Assembly: GCA_033557835.1 (NCBI GenBank)
Contig: JAWQRO010000203.1
Coordinates: 1 to 48,988 of the forward strand
Length of the DNA: 48,988 nt
Direction of reading: 5' to 3'
Source: Helochares maculicollis
Taxonomy: Eukaryota > Arthropoda > Insecta > Coleoptera > Hydrophilidae
The notes under the pieces were generated by a model that saw nothing but the letters and a program-made list of their open reading frames with translations, searched no databases and was not told the DNA's origin. The position numbers and the translations under genes were made by a program. Of this stretch, positions 1 to 13,700 are shown piece after piece. Position 1 is the first letter of the stretch; every line of letters starts with the position of its first letter.

Positions 1-21
1 TATATATATATATATATATAT
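1..21. repeat. (TA)n microsatellite
   Basis: The window opens in an uninterrupted TA dinucleotide run of about ten units, which probably continues beyond the left edge. Confidence 0.95.
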
Positions 22-829
22 TCAGCAATCAAATCAATTTTACTAACAATTCAACAAAATCCAAAAATTGAAAAGGTAACAATTACAAACTAAACTGGCA
101 ATCACTAAACAATAGAGGTATTCAACATAACATAACATAAAAATATAAAGCAATTGCCTTCTGCACACTGTAGAACAGAAAAACCAATTTCTTATTGCTT
201 GCGGTTTATTTTTTTCCATAATCATGTTTTCTTCCAAAATTGTGCACATTTTTGTAAGAAATTGTTGTGCTGTATTAAATTTAAAATCAGAATACCTTAC
301 TCTGTTAACGATTTAGTGGAGCAACGTATGTACGTTGCTCAATCGATAGTTTCGCTATAAATTTTTACTACCCCTCCCCCTCCAGATATAAATTTTCAAA
401 GAAAGAATCATAATCACGCTCATTACTAAACCAATACTGTACTTGCTAATATGAGCCTGAATTTTCGTATTCGCTTAGCTTTTCCCATTCAGCAAAGGTT
501 CTTGAATTTTCTGATGAAAACTTGTATGTATACATGTTCACGAGAGTCCTATTAACAGCAAAGTTATTTCGAGCTAAACTACCGAAACCTATGCTTTATG
601 CACAATAAAGTTATAAGCATCATCACATTGCACTATGAAGTAATAAACGGTTAAAATACAGTACGGTAATTCATTACTCTTTGTTTAATTCTTGTTGTAT
701 CATGTAGGCGGTTAATGCTTTATTAAGAATTTGTATTGTATTCGGCTTCGGGATACCTCGATATTTGTTCATGAATATGCATGTTTCCTCAAAATGGTTT
801 ACGGGCGACCAAAGCGTCTCCGCGATATG

Positions 830-840
830 CCCCCCCCCCC
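830..840. repeat. poly-C tract
   Basis: A run of eleven C residues stands out in AT-rich DNA. It is a simple homopolymer and its length may be unreliable in an assembly. Confidence 0.9.
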
Positions 841-3800
841 GCTTCCATCTTTCTCCGCCCGATCTCACCAGTAACGCCGCTAGTTTATTATGCAAAATTA
901 AATTATTTTAATTGGATATAGTAAACAACGCGAATCTGGGTCATGTTAAGCCAAAGGAAGGGGGCCGGAATCACCATTGTGCTTACACCACGATCATGTC
1001 GTTATTATAACGGACATTGCAAATTACAAATCACTTCTTCATCCTCCACCCGGCTGATTTTCCCAAAAAAAAATCAGTGAAATTTTTGTTCTTTCTGCGC
1101 CATGTAACGGTATTCTTAGTAAATCAAAGGTGTGCGATTCTTAATGGCTTATTGTGAGCTCAATTACAATATAATGCACGATACAGAATGTGATCTAAGC
1201 TTTAAGTTTTATCGGCGCGCTGTACACATCAAGAAAAGAAATTAACCATTATATGAGTAGATGGATTCCGACGGGGGGTAGATGAATTACATATCGTTCT
1301 TGTACGTGCAACCGACCTATCTGCTATAAGTTATTTTTCATTTTTGTGCTTTCGACATTTTACGGTATTATTTCTAAATTCTTGACGTCTTTGTCCAAAG
1401 CAACGGCAGAAACCCGGGGAGATCTGCATAGGTGATCAGTATTTAACCTTTTAGTCTTACGATTACTCTTTCAGAATCCATTTTACCAGTCGATTACTCT
1501 TAAAGATTTTATTCGAAGTTAAACAGAAAAAAGATGTTATATCGCGACGCGAGGCGAAATACTAATGCATTCCTCCATCAACACAGAGAGCATAAAGAGA
1601 TCCTGAACGGCAAAGAGCTGAAAGTCTGTATTTACCCAACATTCAATTAGCCATGGCTATTAGATTCATGTAAGATACATTGTATTCACTTTCTCATCGA
1701 AGATCTCCGGCGGGACGCGCGGTGCTTCTCGCCAAGGAATTGTAGCATTTTGCATCTTATCGCAGAGTGCAGTAATTGCCAAGGTATGATGTGTGAGCGA
1801 AGATAATATCTCATTAGAACAATAAAAACAGTGAATTACGGCAATTAGCTGGGCTCCACGTAATTATTTCACGTCACCGGATGGACGATCGGATTTCATT
1901 TTCAATGTTCACTCTCGACTTGCTCGTTCGGTTTCGTACCTGGGGTTTTATCGGTCTTAAAACTTAATGGCCATGCGAAATTGCCTCGCCTCGTGCTATG
2001 TGGAAAATTGTTATCTTTATTCAAAGTTATTATGACAGCATATAAAGTACATACGTTAACTGGATTGCGGATGAAACCTTAAAAAAATGATGTCGAATTT
2101 TTACTTGTTTGACGCCCATGAGGGAAACCATATCGAATGAAAACAGTATTCTAGTTGGCATTGGAGATACACCACTCAGTTCTTATGAAAGATAGTTTTT
2201 ACAGCTGTTATCTAATTGCTGAATTTCTCATGTAAAGTTCCTCATCTAGCAGAGATGGTCGAGACGCACAGACATTTCTCTATATGTAAAACTTTTGATA
2301 TTAGTACTAGTTAATTAAACGTTGGAATTTTTCTTACTATTTCTGAAGCGCGTAGCTATACGAAATGCACCGTTAGAAGCTGTCACAGATTATAAACGAT
2401 ATTACATATTCCATGGCAATAAAGATGTTGCCTTTCATTTTTTTGTTTTGATAAAACTGAATTTCAGTATCAGTAGACAAAAGACATAAATCAGTTCGGC
2501 TTAAGGAAATATCTGTATGCAGGCAATACATGGGGGATGTAGCCGAAACAGCAAATTTTTTAGAATAGTCGCCCATATACGAACTTTGTACAACGCTGAC
2601 ACTATATTTTGTACCATATAAGAATTTCGGAATATTTTTTTGAAAACTAATAGTTGCCGATCCAGGATTCATAAATTGGTATATAATAATCTTAATGAAA
2701 GGTATAAACTGAACCAATTTGCAGAGTATTCAAATTTTATAAGACAATTGTTACAAATTTATTTGAGAATACTGGTATTGTACCGTGATAAAGCTACATC
2801 TTCATGCTTATTCACGTTTTGAGGCCTTCGAATGCATTTTGTTAAAATTTACATTTCATAAAGTAAACAAGTCATTTAGTAAGTGCCTAACAGCTTTAGC
2901 TATTGAATTGTAATTATGCACTACGTGTTAGGTTCCAATAGGATCGTAATAAACAGAACCCGAGAAGGCGACTTTAATTCAATTTTTAAGAGAATCATAA
3001 ACCAGGTCGCAATATATTTTTAGCTCTAAAGCATATAAAGTTTGACAGCTACTTTTGATATGTTTTAAAGCTTAGCATGCTTGCATAAAGGTAGTGAGCG
3101 TCGAATATCAAACTGGAAAGGGTTATGCCAAAATTACAAAAACAAAACTCGTGAATACATGAGAAATCTAAAACATGTCGTTTATAGATGATATTAGTAA
3201 ATTTTCTTTATGTTTGGTTTTCATTGTAAGCTTGAACTTTTAGGCTCATAGAGTGTGCATTTTTTCAATTTTTGAGCCTAGAATTCTTAATGATGTTTAT
3301 AATATTTTTTTATTTATTATTTTTGGATCTCATAATTATGGGTTTTGATTAAAAAAAAATGAAAACGTATTTATGAAATGACATAAGCTTATGAAGTGAG
3401 AAATTGATTCTTCTGACTGTCTAAACATAATATCAAATAATTATTGTTTTTTAAAAAAATCTAAAAAACCTTAAAACACTTTCCGACAATTTATATATCC
3501 ATAAAGCTTTAATTGTACTTAAATTTACTCTTTGGGAATAGATCATAACAATATATCAGGTTGCACGTTTTATGCTTCCAAAATGGTTTCTTATACTTTT
3601 GTTTTCCAAATAAAAAAGTTCCAAGTAAACATCTTTTGTACATTTTGTAGGCACAATTGCAATTTACTTCGTAGAGTTAAAAATGATATTACAAATATTA
3701 CTTCCTTGTACTATATGGGCTGATTAGTCTTTTGACTGGCCGAGAGATCGCGTTACAAATTGTCTTTGTTCTTATCTTAGAATTCGAACGATAAATAGAA

Positions 3801-3905
3801 TACTGTCAAGTTTCTTGACTTTTTATCCAATTCTGCTCAAGTTGTTAGTCTAAAAGTGGCGAAAATCGCCCACACTGCTCGGCAAGAATTTTAGCAAGTA
3901 TTTTT

Positions 3906-4411
3906 TTGGAATCACTTGAAAGTAATTTCACCGTCTACCTGGAACATAATAAATCAATAAAAATACAATATTACTGTGCGTTATCGGAACGATTGGACGT
4001 CGAGGTCAAAGTCAAGCGCCTATACTTGGCGAAGAAAAAATGCTCTTTGATCAGGACAACGCTCCGGCTCATTCATTTTATGATACTACCGATAAATTGG
4101 AGTAACAGCAACATGAAATAGCCCCCCACCCACCGTATTCACCAGATTGAGCGCCCAGTGACTATTTCCTCTTTACTAGACTCAAAACATGACTCGCTAG
4201 AAAAAGATTTGATTTGAAATAGTCAAGATAAAAACAAATGCCTATTTTGAAGCCCTTGGACTTGGAGGTATCAATCCGATATCAAAATGCTAAAGAACCA
4301 TTACAATAAATGCATTATTCTAGATGGAGATTATGTCGAATAATAAAGCTATATTTTTATTAAAAAAAACTTTCTTTCATTGTTAGGTTAAAAACTTTTC
4401 GGCCCATATAG
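3906..4411 (+). mobile_element. decayed mariner element, C-terminal half of transposase
   Basis: The plus strand encodes the back half of a mariner-type DDD transposase in shifted frames. The first part (3906-4050) has a linker resembling the family's 'VDYLEKGKTINSEYY' stretch, followed by a lysine-rich segment. After a frameshift near 4045 comes an LFDQDNAPAHS-like block with the second catalytic aspartate. A PPYSPD.APSDYFLF-like block with the third aspartate follows, then a degenerate end. Stops and frameshifts interrupt it, so it is dead. The 3' end matches the terminal repeat of the copies at 38326 and 43701 (AAAACTT..GG..), ending at 4411 before a TA. The 5' half and 5' terminal repeat are absent. 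Confidence 0.8.
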
Positions 4412-6704
4412 TAAGTTGTTATATCAGTAGACTTTGATTTTGTCATACCAACAGACTTCGAATTTTTCATGACAACAGTAGTTTTGTCAAAATTGAATTT
4501 AATCGTGACTTGTTTCATCTAGCAAATGCGAGTAATTCATTTGATTAATATATGAGTATTGCATATTGAAAGGCAATAGATCGTGTAGGCTGCAATCCGC
4601 GTCTCCCGTAAACACAGCGAAATTGATGAATAGATATCCTTCTAAGCAACAAAAGCTGTTTGAATTGGCTTATTAGCATTCATACCGAAACGTAGTGGTT
4701 AATGGTGGAAAAATCGAAATACTTTGGCATATAAGAGTGGTTAGCAATAGAAAAGAGTGACATACAACTGGTAGTCGGGCTCTGCAACGACAGGATGGAG
4801 AGACGTGCCTCGCAGGACAATGGCGAACGTCTCTAAGTCTGACTGATGAGTGCCTTAATGGGCAAATGAACTCTATCTAATAGCTATGTGCAAATTGAAT
4901 TTTCTACTTGAATAATCACGGTCACGCCCAAATGCGAGATCGCGACACGTCTGTCGCCCGATGCCCGTTCCTCTTCAAGATCGGATACTACCGCTGCTAC
5001 ACCCGCTAACAGCGCGCCTACGTTGATTTAATTAAACTCCGGAGAGGAAAAACTCGGGAGCCTTCCGGAATGTTTAAGATTGAACACATTCCGCGATATT
5101 GTGATCAGTTGGAGTGGGCGAGTTGCTCGATGTTAAAATTAAATGGAGTGAGTGAGTGTAGAATGCGGGAGCAAAAGAGAGAGGAGGGTAGTTGCACTGC
5201 CATTGCCATCACTACCGACCCAAATACATTCTGTCCATACTCTCAGTTTGAGCCTGTGGCGCGAAAATCTCAAAGTACGTTCCTGATCCCAATAATAATA
5301 TGATGCGAGTTCGTAGTTACATAGCTGTAGGTGCATTGTTAATATCTTCGCATGTTGTCAGAATAGTTAGAGCAATTAATCAGTGGAGTCGTTAAGCACC
5401 TTAAAAATATAATAACCACGAAAAAATTCCCCATTTGATTTATGAACAGAAATTATAGAAATGATACGAGAATATCAAAACGGATAATGGAGGTAAAAGT
5501 AACAAGAAGTGGGTATAATTACGGCTATATTATAATTCTGCATCTTCGTTCCTCGTTAAGTAAATAAATTACTTTTAGCTTTTAATCTTCTTAACTAGAG
5601 TTATTTACCGATGTAGGAAAACTACTAAGCTAGGGCACACTGTACTCAGTTAAGTTATTTTGCGAAGAACTGCTTAAATTAACTAATCTCAGAATGAATT
5701 ACCCCTAGCGGATATTTGAGAAAGGTCTGCGTACCAACTCGACCAACCCACGAAGCAACCAAAATTCTCATATACCTTAAATCTATGTATGATACAAATA
5801 GATTTATTCTACCCTATCTTGCTTTCTTGATATATTCATCTCTATTCCTCCTTTGAATGTCTCTTTATCCACCTATTCTGTCATTTATGATGAAATCCCA
5901 TTTGGATTACAAATTCACTTAACCTGTAAAGCTTTGAATTTAAAGTTTTAATTTAATGTAGCTACGGTTTTCCTAAACTTTATTACCCCACTTTTCAATA
6001 CCTAATTTTCGAAATTTGAAGTAGGCACGTTATTATTTAATATCTTTTGTTCGCAACTGTCTGTATTTAGTCGGAACATATTTTCAACAATACTGTATTA
6101 TACGATTATATATCAAAATAAAACAGGATATTGTTACATTAAAAGCATCCATCATATAATAACAGATCTAAATATAGCCAACACGAGTTTATAATTCAAT
6201 ATTTTGAATTTTCTCTCTATACGTACATAGAAATCACATTTATATTCATATGCTCGTGCACCGGCTGGATGCCATCGATGGTATAAATTAAACCGAAATT
6301 GATGAGTAATTTAAAAATATTACCATTTTTACTAAATTTGATAAAACAGTTGCAATTTTAGATTTCTGCATTTTATGTGCCTATGCAATATTTTTGTGTA
6401 TATTTTATCACTTTGGCTTTTATGTATTGAAAGCCGCTTCTGTTTAATTATCATTGTGAAATGTGAACTTGGCTTTGAAATTTATAGATGTGAAATGCAA
6501 ACCTAAATGATTTTTTTAGCAAATAAAAACAACATTTACAGGCTCCTCAGACAATTAACGTTGCTATAATTAGATAACGTGTTGAGTAATATATTTAAAA
6601 ATAAAATAACATAATTCGTATTAATACTCATTTTAAAACAATTTGGGTTCCGCTAATAAAATATATTGTAAATTTATATAGATCACAAAACTGTATATCG
6701 ATTA

Positions 6705-6712
6705 TATCGATA
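6705..6712. promoter_or_regulatory. TATCGATA motif (DRE-like)
   Basis: The palindrome TATCGATA, the core of the DREF-binding element of fly housekeeping promoters, sits beside a second ATCGAT. With no gene start nearby, this may be chance in AT-rich sequence. Confidence 0.2.
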
Positions 6713-7160
6713 TACGTTGCAAAAGTCTTATATGCGATACAAAAACATTATATTCTTATGTCCTTCAGTGCTTAATTTTCTATACAATACCCTCAAATTC
6801 TTAGAGCCTAAATGTTTTGACATGAAATTGATATTCTTCTTAGTGGAATATTTCTTGACTTTTAAAAAGGTGATCTGCTCTTTAACAACGGATTCATTAT
6901 TGACCTAAATGTCGGTTTTAAGAACAAAATGCATTTTATAATTAGAAACTTAAGTTTTAACACCAGCACGATTTTCGACGATCAGTGCTTAAGTTGACTC
7001 TTAATTAACATTATATTAGTTGAGGCTAAAAACATAGTGGTTCTATTCAATCAACAACAATTTTATTGTATTAGGAACGTGATCTTGTTTTGGGTGTCAA
7101 AGCCAGGAACATTCGACAAGTACACATCTTGTGTGATATATACTATTATAAAACATCTGT

Positions 7161-8050
7161 TTACAGTTTAGGCAGTTCAAATGCATCCTCGAAAGTCTTG
7201 AAATATTGCTCAGCCAGTGCGTATTCCATCGATGAGAAGAGACGATAATCAGAAGGCGCCATGTCTGGTGAATACGACATGGTTCATTCGTTGTCAGTAG
7301 CGGATGCTATTAACTGTTTCGCTTGGTGTGAGAAGCTCGTAGTACACTACTCCCTTCTGATCCCACCACACACACAGTCTTTCTCCAAAAATGATCCCGT
7401 TTTGTACTCGATGTTGATGGTTGTCCTTGGTTAGCATTACTGACAATTCCTTACGTTTGGGATTTTCAAAATATATTAATTTTTCATTGCCAGTTACAAC
7501 CCGATGCAAAAAATCCCTTTCTTTTGTGAAGAAAAGGCAGCACTTCACACATATTTTTTCGTCTTTCCATCTGTCGTTCGTACAGTTTGTGTCCAACCTT
7601 TTGAATCTTCTCCATGGCTCTTAAGCGATCGGAAGTGGCTAACCGACATTCAACTGCTCCGCCATCATTTGTTGTGTTAATGCTAGTAATTCGTCGCCAT
7701 CAAACTTTTTTGGTATATTTTCACGTCCTTTGTCAATAGCGTTGAAGTCGCCACTTTTAAAACGTTAAAACCAGCGTTCATAAGTCTTGACAAAAATTAG
7801 ATGATTTTTTCCTATTCATTGAACAAGAAAATCATTACATGCCGCAAATACTCTTAATTTGGCACATTATTCGACATGTTTAACACGAAAAAGAAGAATG
7901 CTACTAACTCGTAAACAAGTAAACGAATGTAACCTTTTGTAGTGGGCAGTCTTATCAAAAAAATGGCGCTTTGGGTTCCAAAGGTTATTTTAATAGATTT
8001 CATGCGCCATCTCTTGACAATAAAACGACATTTTTAACTTGCGCACCTGG
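7161..8050 (-). mobile_element. decayed mariner element with internal deletion, different subfamily
   Basis: Read on the minus strand, the element starts at 8050 with a terminal repeat CCAGGTGCGCAAGTTAAAAA next to a TA target site (8051-8052). A start codon at 7877 leads into MSNNVPN, then a stop. After several breaks come ERWFKRFKSGDF (helix-turn-helix region), FLHRVVTGNEKLIYFENP (first aspartate region, with D changed to N), a WWDQKGVVYYELL block, and SYSPDMAPSDYRLFSSM. Coding ends at a TAA at 7161-7163. The section that would carry the second catalytic aspartate is missing between about 7295 and 7280. Wording of these blocks is that of the irritans-like mariners, unlike the other copies here. 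The 3' terminal repeat was not located. Confidence 0.85.
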
Positions 8051-10687
8051 TATATGTTCTGTATGCAAGAAGAGTAAATTGATGTTCTGGTCCGTAAAAT
8101 TTAACGTAAGTCAATCAATGTAGTGAAAATATTTGAATATTCATTCTTTAAGTTGACTCTCTTATTTAATATGTCAACATTTATTTGTGGTTCTCAGAAA
8201 CGTTGCTAATGGAAGATTTTCAGATTCATTTTTCTATATCATTTATTATTATTGATTTAATAAATAAACAATCACGACACCACTTTCCGTAAATTAAGCT
8301 TGATAGTTTTAAAAAGTAAGCTATAACAATTATACAATTAATTGCATGCGCGCACAATTGTTTTTTTTTTCATTTCAAATTGATTTATTATTGGTAATGG
8401 TTTTTAAATGGTTTTTAATTACGTATGTAGATAATATGCCAAGTCTTATTAACATATTTTAAAGGGTTTAACTGTTATTGTGTATTTTTAAACTATTTAA
8501 AAAATACCATTCTTAATAGCTGAAACGCATTTCAATTTAGTTTAAATTTACGCTTTCAATGTATAAGAAATTTCAACTAAATATCTGCACTCAACCGACC
8601 ATTTTAGTTGATAATGGTAAAACTATTTCTTCCGATCCTACATGCTCATGTTACTATTTGCCAAATTCCATTACTCCAACTCAAAAGGCTTGAGCGTATT
8701 TGTGTTACTACGTACACACACAGAATGCACGCTAAAAATGATCAAAATGACATTTGTATCTCTTAAAACGGGAAGTAATACTTTTACTGTACTATACTGT
8801 TAAGTAGTATAAACTAAAAAAACCTGATGTTTAATAAATGTTTAGATTCAGAAGTAAAAGAATTGACTTCACTGACTAATAAATGTCCTTCACAAGTATT
8901 TCAAAAGGCCAAAGAATTGCAAGGGCAAAGCCCTCATTTTTATTTATTTTTTTTTTGTTAAAAAGATTCTGTGGTGAGAATGTGGTGCAAATTCTCATAA
9001 GCTCTCTTATAACACGCTTGATTATAAGTCAAACTTGATACACAAACGATTACCATACAAGTTTCCTTTAATAAATGAGATAATCAATGGGTATTATTTA
9101 CAAAAAGTAAGATTCGCCATATGTTTATGTAGCGAGCTGCTCATGCATATAAATAATCTACTTAAGGAAAAGACCGCTAGGTAGCGCCTTCTTTTCGATT
9201 CTCACCGCTGCTTATGTAATATAATTTCAATGGTGATATACAAAGTGCTTCTGCATTCGCCACGGTTGAGGAAAACTGCCTCTTTAGCTGCTTTCATCTG
9301 AATAAGTGCCGCTCTAGTCTTACCTAATCTATTTACGAATCGATAGTGAAATTATTGTACGCACCAATACAACTCTGCTTGTACTCTGAGGACGAACGAG
9401 TCAAGTTCAACGAACGACATTGAATGCTTACGATTCTAACTTTTTAACATACTCGCAAAATGTCGCATTTTTGCACCACAAAAATATTATGCAGATATAT
9501 AATTTTATGGTGTAGAGCCTTTCATGATAAATATAAGACAAATCTGCAAAATTTATACAAGCTGCAACAAATTGTTTTCATTTATTAAGGAAATTATTTA
9601 AGCGATCATGATTTGAACTGTCGATATGTGCTAAAGAGCAATAATTTTTAACGATTTAGAGTATTTTCAATTTAATATTTTAGAAGCCTATCATTTTGAA
9701 AATGAAAATGATTTTTACATATATTGGGAAGCAAACTAGTTATAGGAGGCAGAGAAACTAATGTGGAATCGACAGTTTTAATTCGGAAAACCAGTTAACA
9801 GAACACAAAGGAAAATTCTAACAAAACTGCAACCATCCATTTACTTTAATCAAAGCTATGCTGATGGCGTTGCAGTTTAATTAGCTTATATTTGCATGTC
9901 AATTAAGGGAACTTGTCCCAGAGCTAACCGCTTTTATTAGATTGGTGAAATTATTTTTAAAATGCATATTGCAGCTTCTCGTTTTCTGCATTACAAAAGG
10001 GCCGCATTAACCCCGTTATAGCCATTTGAAACTACTATAGAAATTTATTGTCGTATAACGGTGGGTGCCAGGTTACTTCAAGAGTTATGCGCTAGAAAAT
10101 AACGCGGCGGAGGCGTAGGCGTAAGAAGATTGTAAATGTAAATTATCCTTATTAAATATTTACAATCGGGCCACGATTAACAAATGACCATAACTTGCGT
10201 GCTTTTGTGCGAATCGCGTAAAACCTCTTGGCATCTCTGATAAAATAACGCTGCAACAAAATGGCAGATGAGATGCCAGTGAACGAGGAATAAATATGTT
10301 GCGTGTCGACGGCAATAACTCAATACAAATTGAGTAGTAGAATATTGGTTTAATCGGGAGATGACTTCTTCATTTATTCAGAGTAAATCGATAATTACGT
10401 ACTTCATTATAATAAAACCGTTATAATGTTAAATTATACGAGAAATTGTGAGAAAATCCAAACTAGTTGATTAAACTAATTGCGATATGTAATACGTGCA
10501 TCCAGGAGCCGATAATTTAGTCTTACTTGGTAAGGGCAAATTAAATGCGTACCATTAAAAAGAGGAAACTAAAAATTGACAGCAATATTTAAGTTACATT
10601 TTACTAGAATAGTCTAAAACAAATTGAAAGTAATTAAAAAAATTAACTTGAAAACCTTATCTACACTACAGAATTGAATGCTAAATG

Positions 10688-10689
<2 letters not shown>

Positions 10690-10735
<46 letters not shown>
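10690..10735. repeat. (TA)n microsatellite
   Basis: About 23 uninterrupted TA units. Such runs are prone to length polymorphism and assembly error. Confidence 0.95.
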
Positions 10736-10738
<3 letters not shown>

Positions 10739-13700
10739 TTGTAGTAGGGATGCTATAAAATCTTTATAAAATTTAAATGCATAGTACTCCATGAACCTGG
10801 AACGCAGAGCATCTAATAGAAAGGAGATTATCGTTTAAATTTGCCTTAATAGTTAATGTTTAAATTTTAAAATATTCACTGCTGGAATACGGCTCTGTTC
10901 TTCCCATTAAATATCCATAACATTCTTGCACACACGCATGCTAAACAGGCGAGTTATCTCTTGTAGATTAAACCCAATACTGTGTGTTCAATGTTGGAAA
11001 TAAGTGTCTGCTCCCACGCAATGTTTAAAGATAGGTCAATCTATTATCTCTAAACGCCTTCTCTAATTAGCATATGTAGGGTTGTACGCTCCATTTTTAT
11101 GGGTGATTTGAATTTATTAAATCCAGCATCGGATTAAATGTGTTTGACTCCTTTTTCTTCTCTTTGTTTTTGATAATTTTTCAGTTTTGAAAATTAAACT
11201 TTCTCATTTCTAGAAGCAATGTTCTAAACAAGCAAGTCAGATGAAATAGTAATTTAATTTCTGCATTCGATTTGTTGGCTTTCATGCACTAGAACTAATT
11301 TTCGTTGCTCTTTTTCTCTTTAACTTAACATCGTAGTCTATAAAGAAGCAAGATATCATTACTAGACACACAGTATTTCGACAAACCCGATGCAAGCACT
11401 GTAAGTGCTAATTATTGTAATTTGCAGTTTAAATTTTTACAGGTAAATAAAAAAGTCAATGTACGAAATATTTTACCTAAACAGTCGCATGTAGATGTAA
11501 GATTTTTAGTTAACTAAGAAGTTAAACACATTACTTTACCTAAATAATTCCTAAACTAAAAACTGTGAACTATTTCTTCTCATAATTCCCACATACATAA
11601 GTATTAATTGCAGAAAATCTCCAGCAGACTAGTAACTACACAATTAAAACCTGGATGTGATGCAGCTACCAAATTAATATATTGACATTAGTCGGGCAAC
11701 ATTTTTTTTTACTCTTAAATTGAAATTGATTTTCTTGCTAAAACATTATTTAAGCAGCTATTTAAAATAGGGTAAGCCTAGAATTTAATTTTGAAATGTT
11801 ATTTAATATTAAAAAAGCAAAGAGCTGATTAAATTTGTTTTTAATTTTAGATATTTAAAAAATATAAAATGGATCATTAATTGATTAACTGGAATTTAAT
11901 ATCTGTGGCAAAACGATAATTATTAAAATGAGTCCTACTGAAACTATAAATATTTAAAAAGCTGCAAAGGGAATAGTAAACTGTTTACACGATTCTAAAA
12001 TTTTAACAAAAACACAAGCCAGTTGAAGAAAAGATTCTATGACAAAAGAAATGTTTTCAAAAAGATATATTAAAATATCTTAAGGCTAAGATAAATACAA
12101 AAGATCACTAACATAGACACAGTGTAGAAAAAATCAGAAATATTTAAGAAATAAGTGCAAATATTCGATTTTATAAATGTTGTCTATGAAGAAGTTTGAA
12201 AGAAACTTTTACTGAAATATCGTGATAATTAGTACTGGATATATTAAAAATTTTGCTATGTTTAATGAAAAAACAATGCAGAAAATTAAAAATATCTAAT
12301 AAAAATAAGTAGATCTTGCGACAGGACAAATCGATATGTTGAAATCTGGTAGTGAACTGAAAAATTTGAGTCCATAACAATACCGTCACTGGTAATAAAA
12401 ACCTTCATAAAATTCCATACTAAATATTTATATACGAGGATAATGAAGAACAAGAAGAAGACTTTATAGTTAAGAAAAGAATAGAATTAAATAATGTTAA
12501 TAAAGGCTGGTTCATCAAATCTATTGAAGAGCCTGAAAAACAGGGAAAATAAATTCGGTAGTACGTATGATGTACGTGTCTATAGGAAAATTAAGTAGAG
12601 ACTTTTTACATAAAAAAGTGCAGCTATAACTATTATCTTCACTAGAATATTTTCAAACTCGTTAAATATTATATTTCAAAATAAAAAATAAATACAATTG
12701 GCTTTTATTACATGCGGCAAGTAAATCGACACGCATATATAAATTATGTTCGTAGCCTTACGACGCAACGTTGATGTAAGTACCTTAAGAATGCAATGGT
12801 GAATAATCTGTAAGCACGCAAGAAAAATAAGAAGTGCGCTAGGATCTATTGTGTGCAGATCTGCATATTAATATGTAATTTAGACGACAATAAATTATTG
12901 CCAAACGGCCGGCTTTCCTTCCTCCAGTCTTCTCCGGAGTAGTCTGTGTCTATTCAGGAACAGAGGATCTCTATTCACCTTTTACCATTCCTTTCGGATT
13001 ATCAAGTATACAAAAGACTTGATTTAACACGAGTAATGAGCAAGATTCACCTGGTTATTAAATCCCGGATTATATAATAACAATTCTATAAATGGAGGAA
13101 GCATATGTGCAATGACTTGATAAATCGCGAAGCGAAAAGCTCATGTGATTCAATTAATCATGTAATGGCTCATACTTTCTGATGGATACCGGGATATTAC
13201 ACTTTTTTTGCCAAGGAACCTGAATTATATCTATCTAGTTATTATAGAGGAGGTGGTACATGATCAATTAAATTTAATTTCTATCCTTATTGTAACTGTA
13301 TAAATTTTCATTGTATAAGTAGAGGAAATAAATATACTTAAAGGTAATAGCAATATTAATAAATAAAATTAAAATTATTAGACCAAACATTGTTGTTAAC
13401 ATTATCATAGTAGTCCTAAGGTCTTATAAATCACGATTACTTCATATCAAATATATGATTATAGTGTTTATTACGGATTAGTGTAATCGGTTTCTAATCT
13501 TCACATTAGTTTTAACTAAATTACATAAGCACTATTGTACCACATAAGTAAAAATGAAAAATAACTATCTATAAAAACATTCTATATTTATTTTATTTAT
13601 GTATGAGTGTTGTGGACAAAATTTTACGTTGTTTAAAAATTTCAAGGTTTTGACTAATAAGTGCATTCTAATTATATCTTGAAAGTCTAGTAAATTTTTT

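Noticed and set aside
2373..2717. 114-codon minus-strand frame
   Set aside because: No recognised motif, composition follows the AT-rich background, no splice or start context to support it.
5070..5336. Overlapping frames on both strands in a GC-richer patch
   Set aside because: Neither strand shows a recognisable domain; more likely non-coding, possibly regulatory DNA.
7421..7624. 67-codon plus-strand frame
   Set aside because: Antisense of the mariner transposase relic at 7161-8050.
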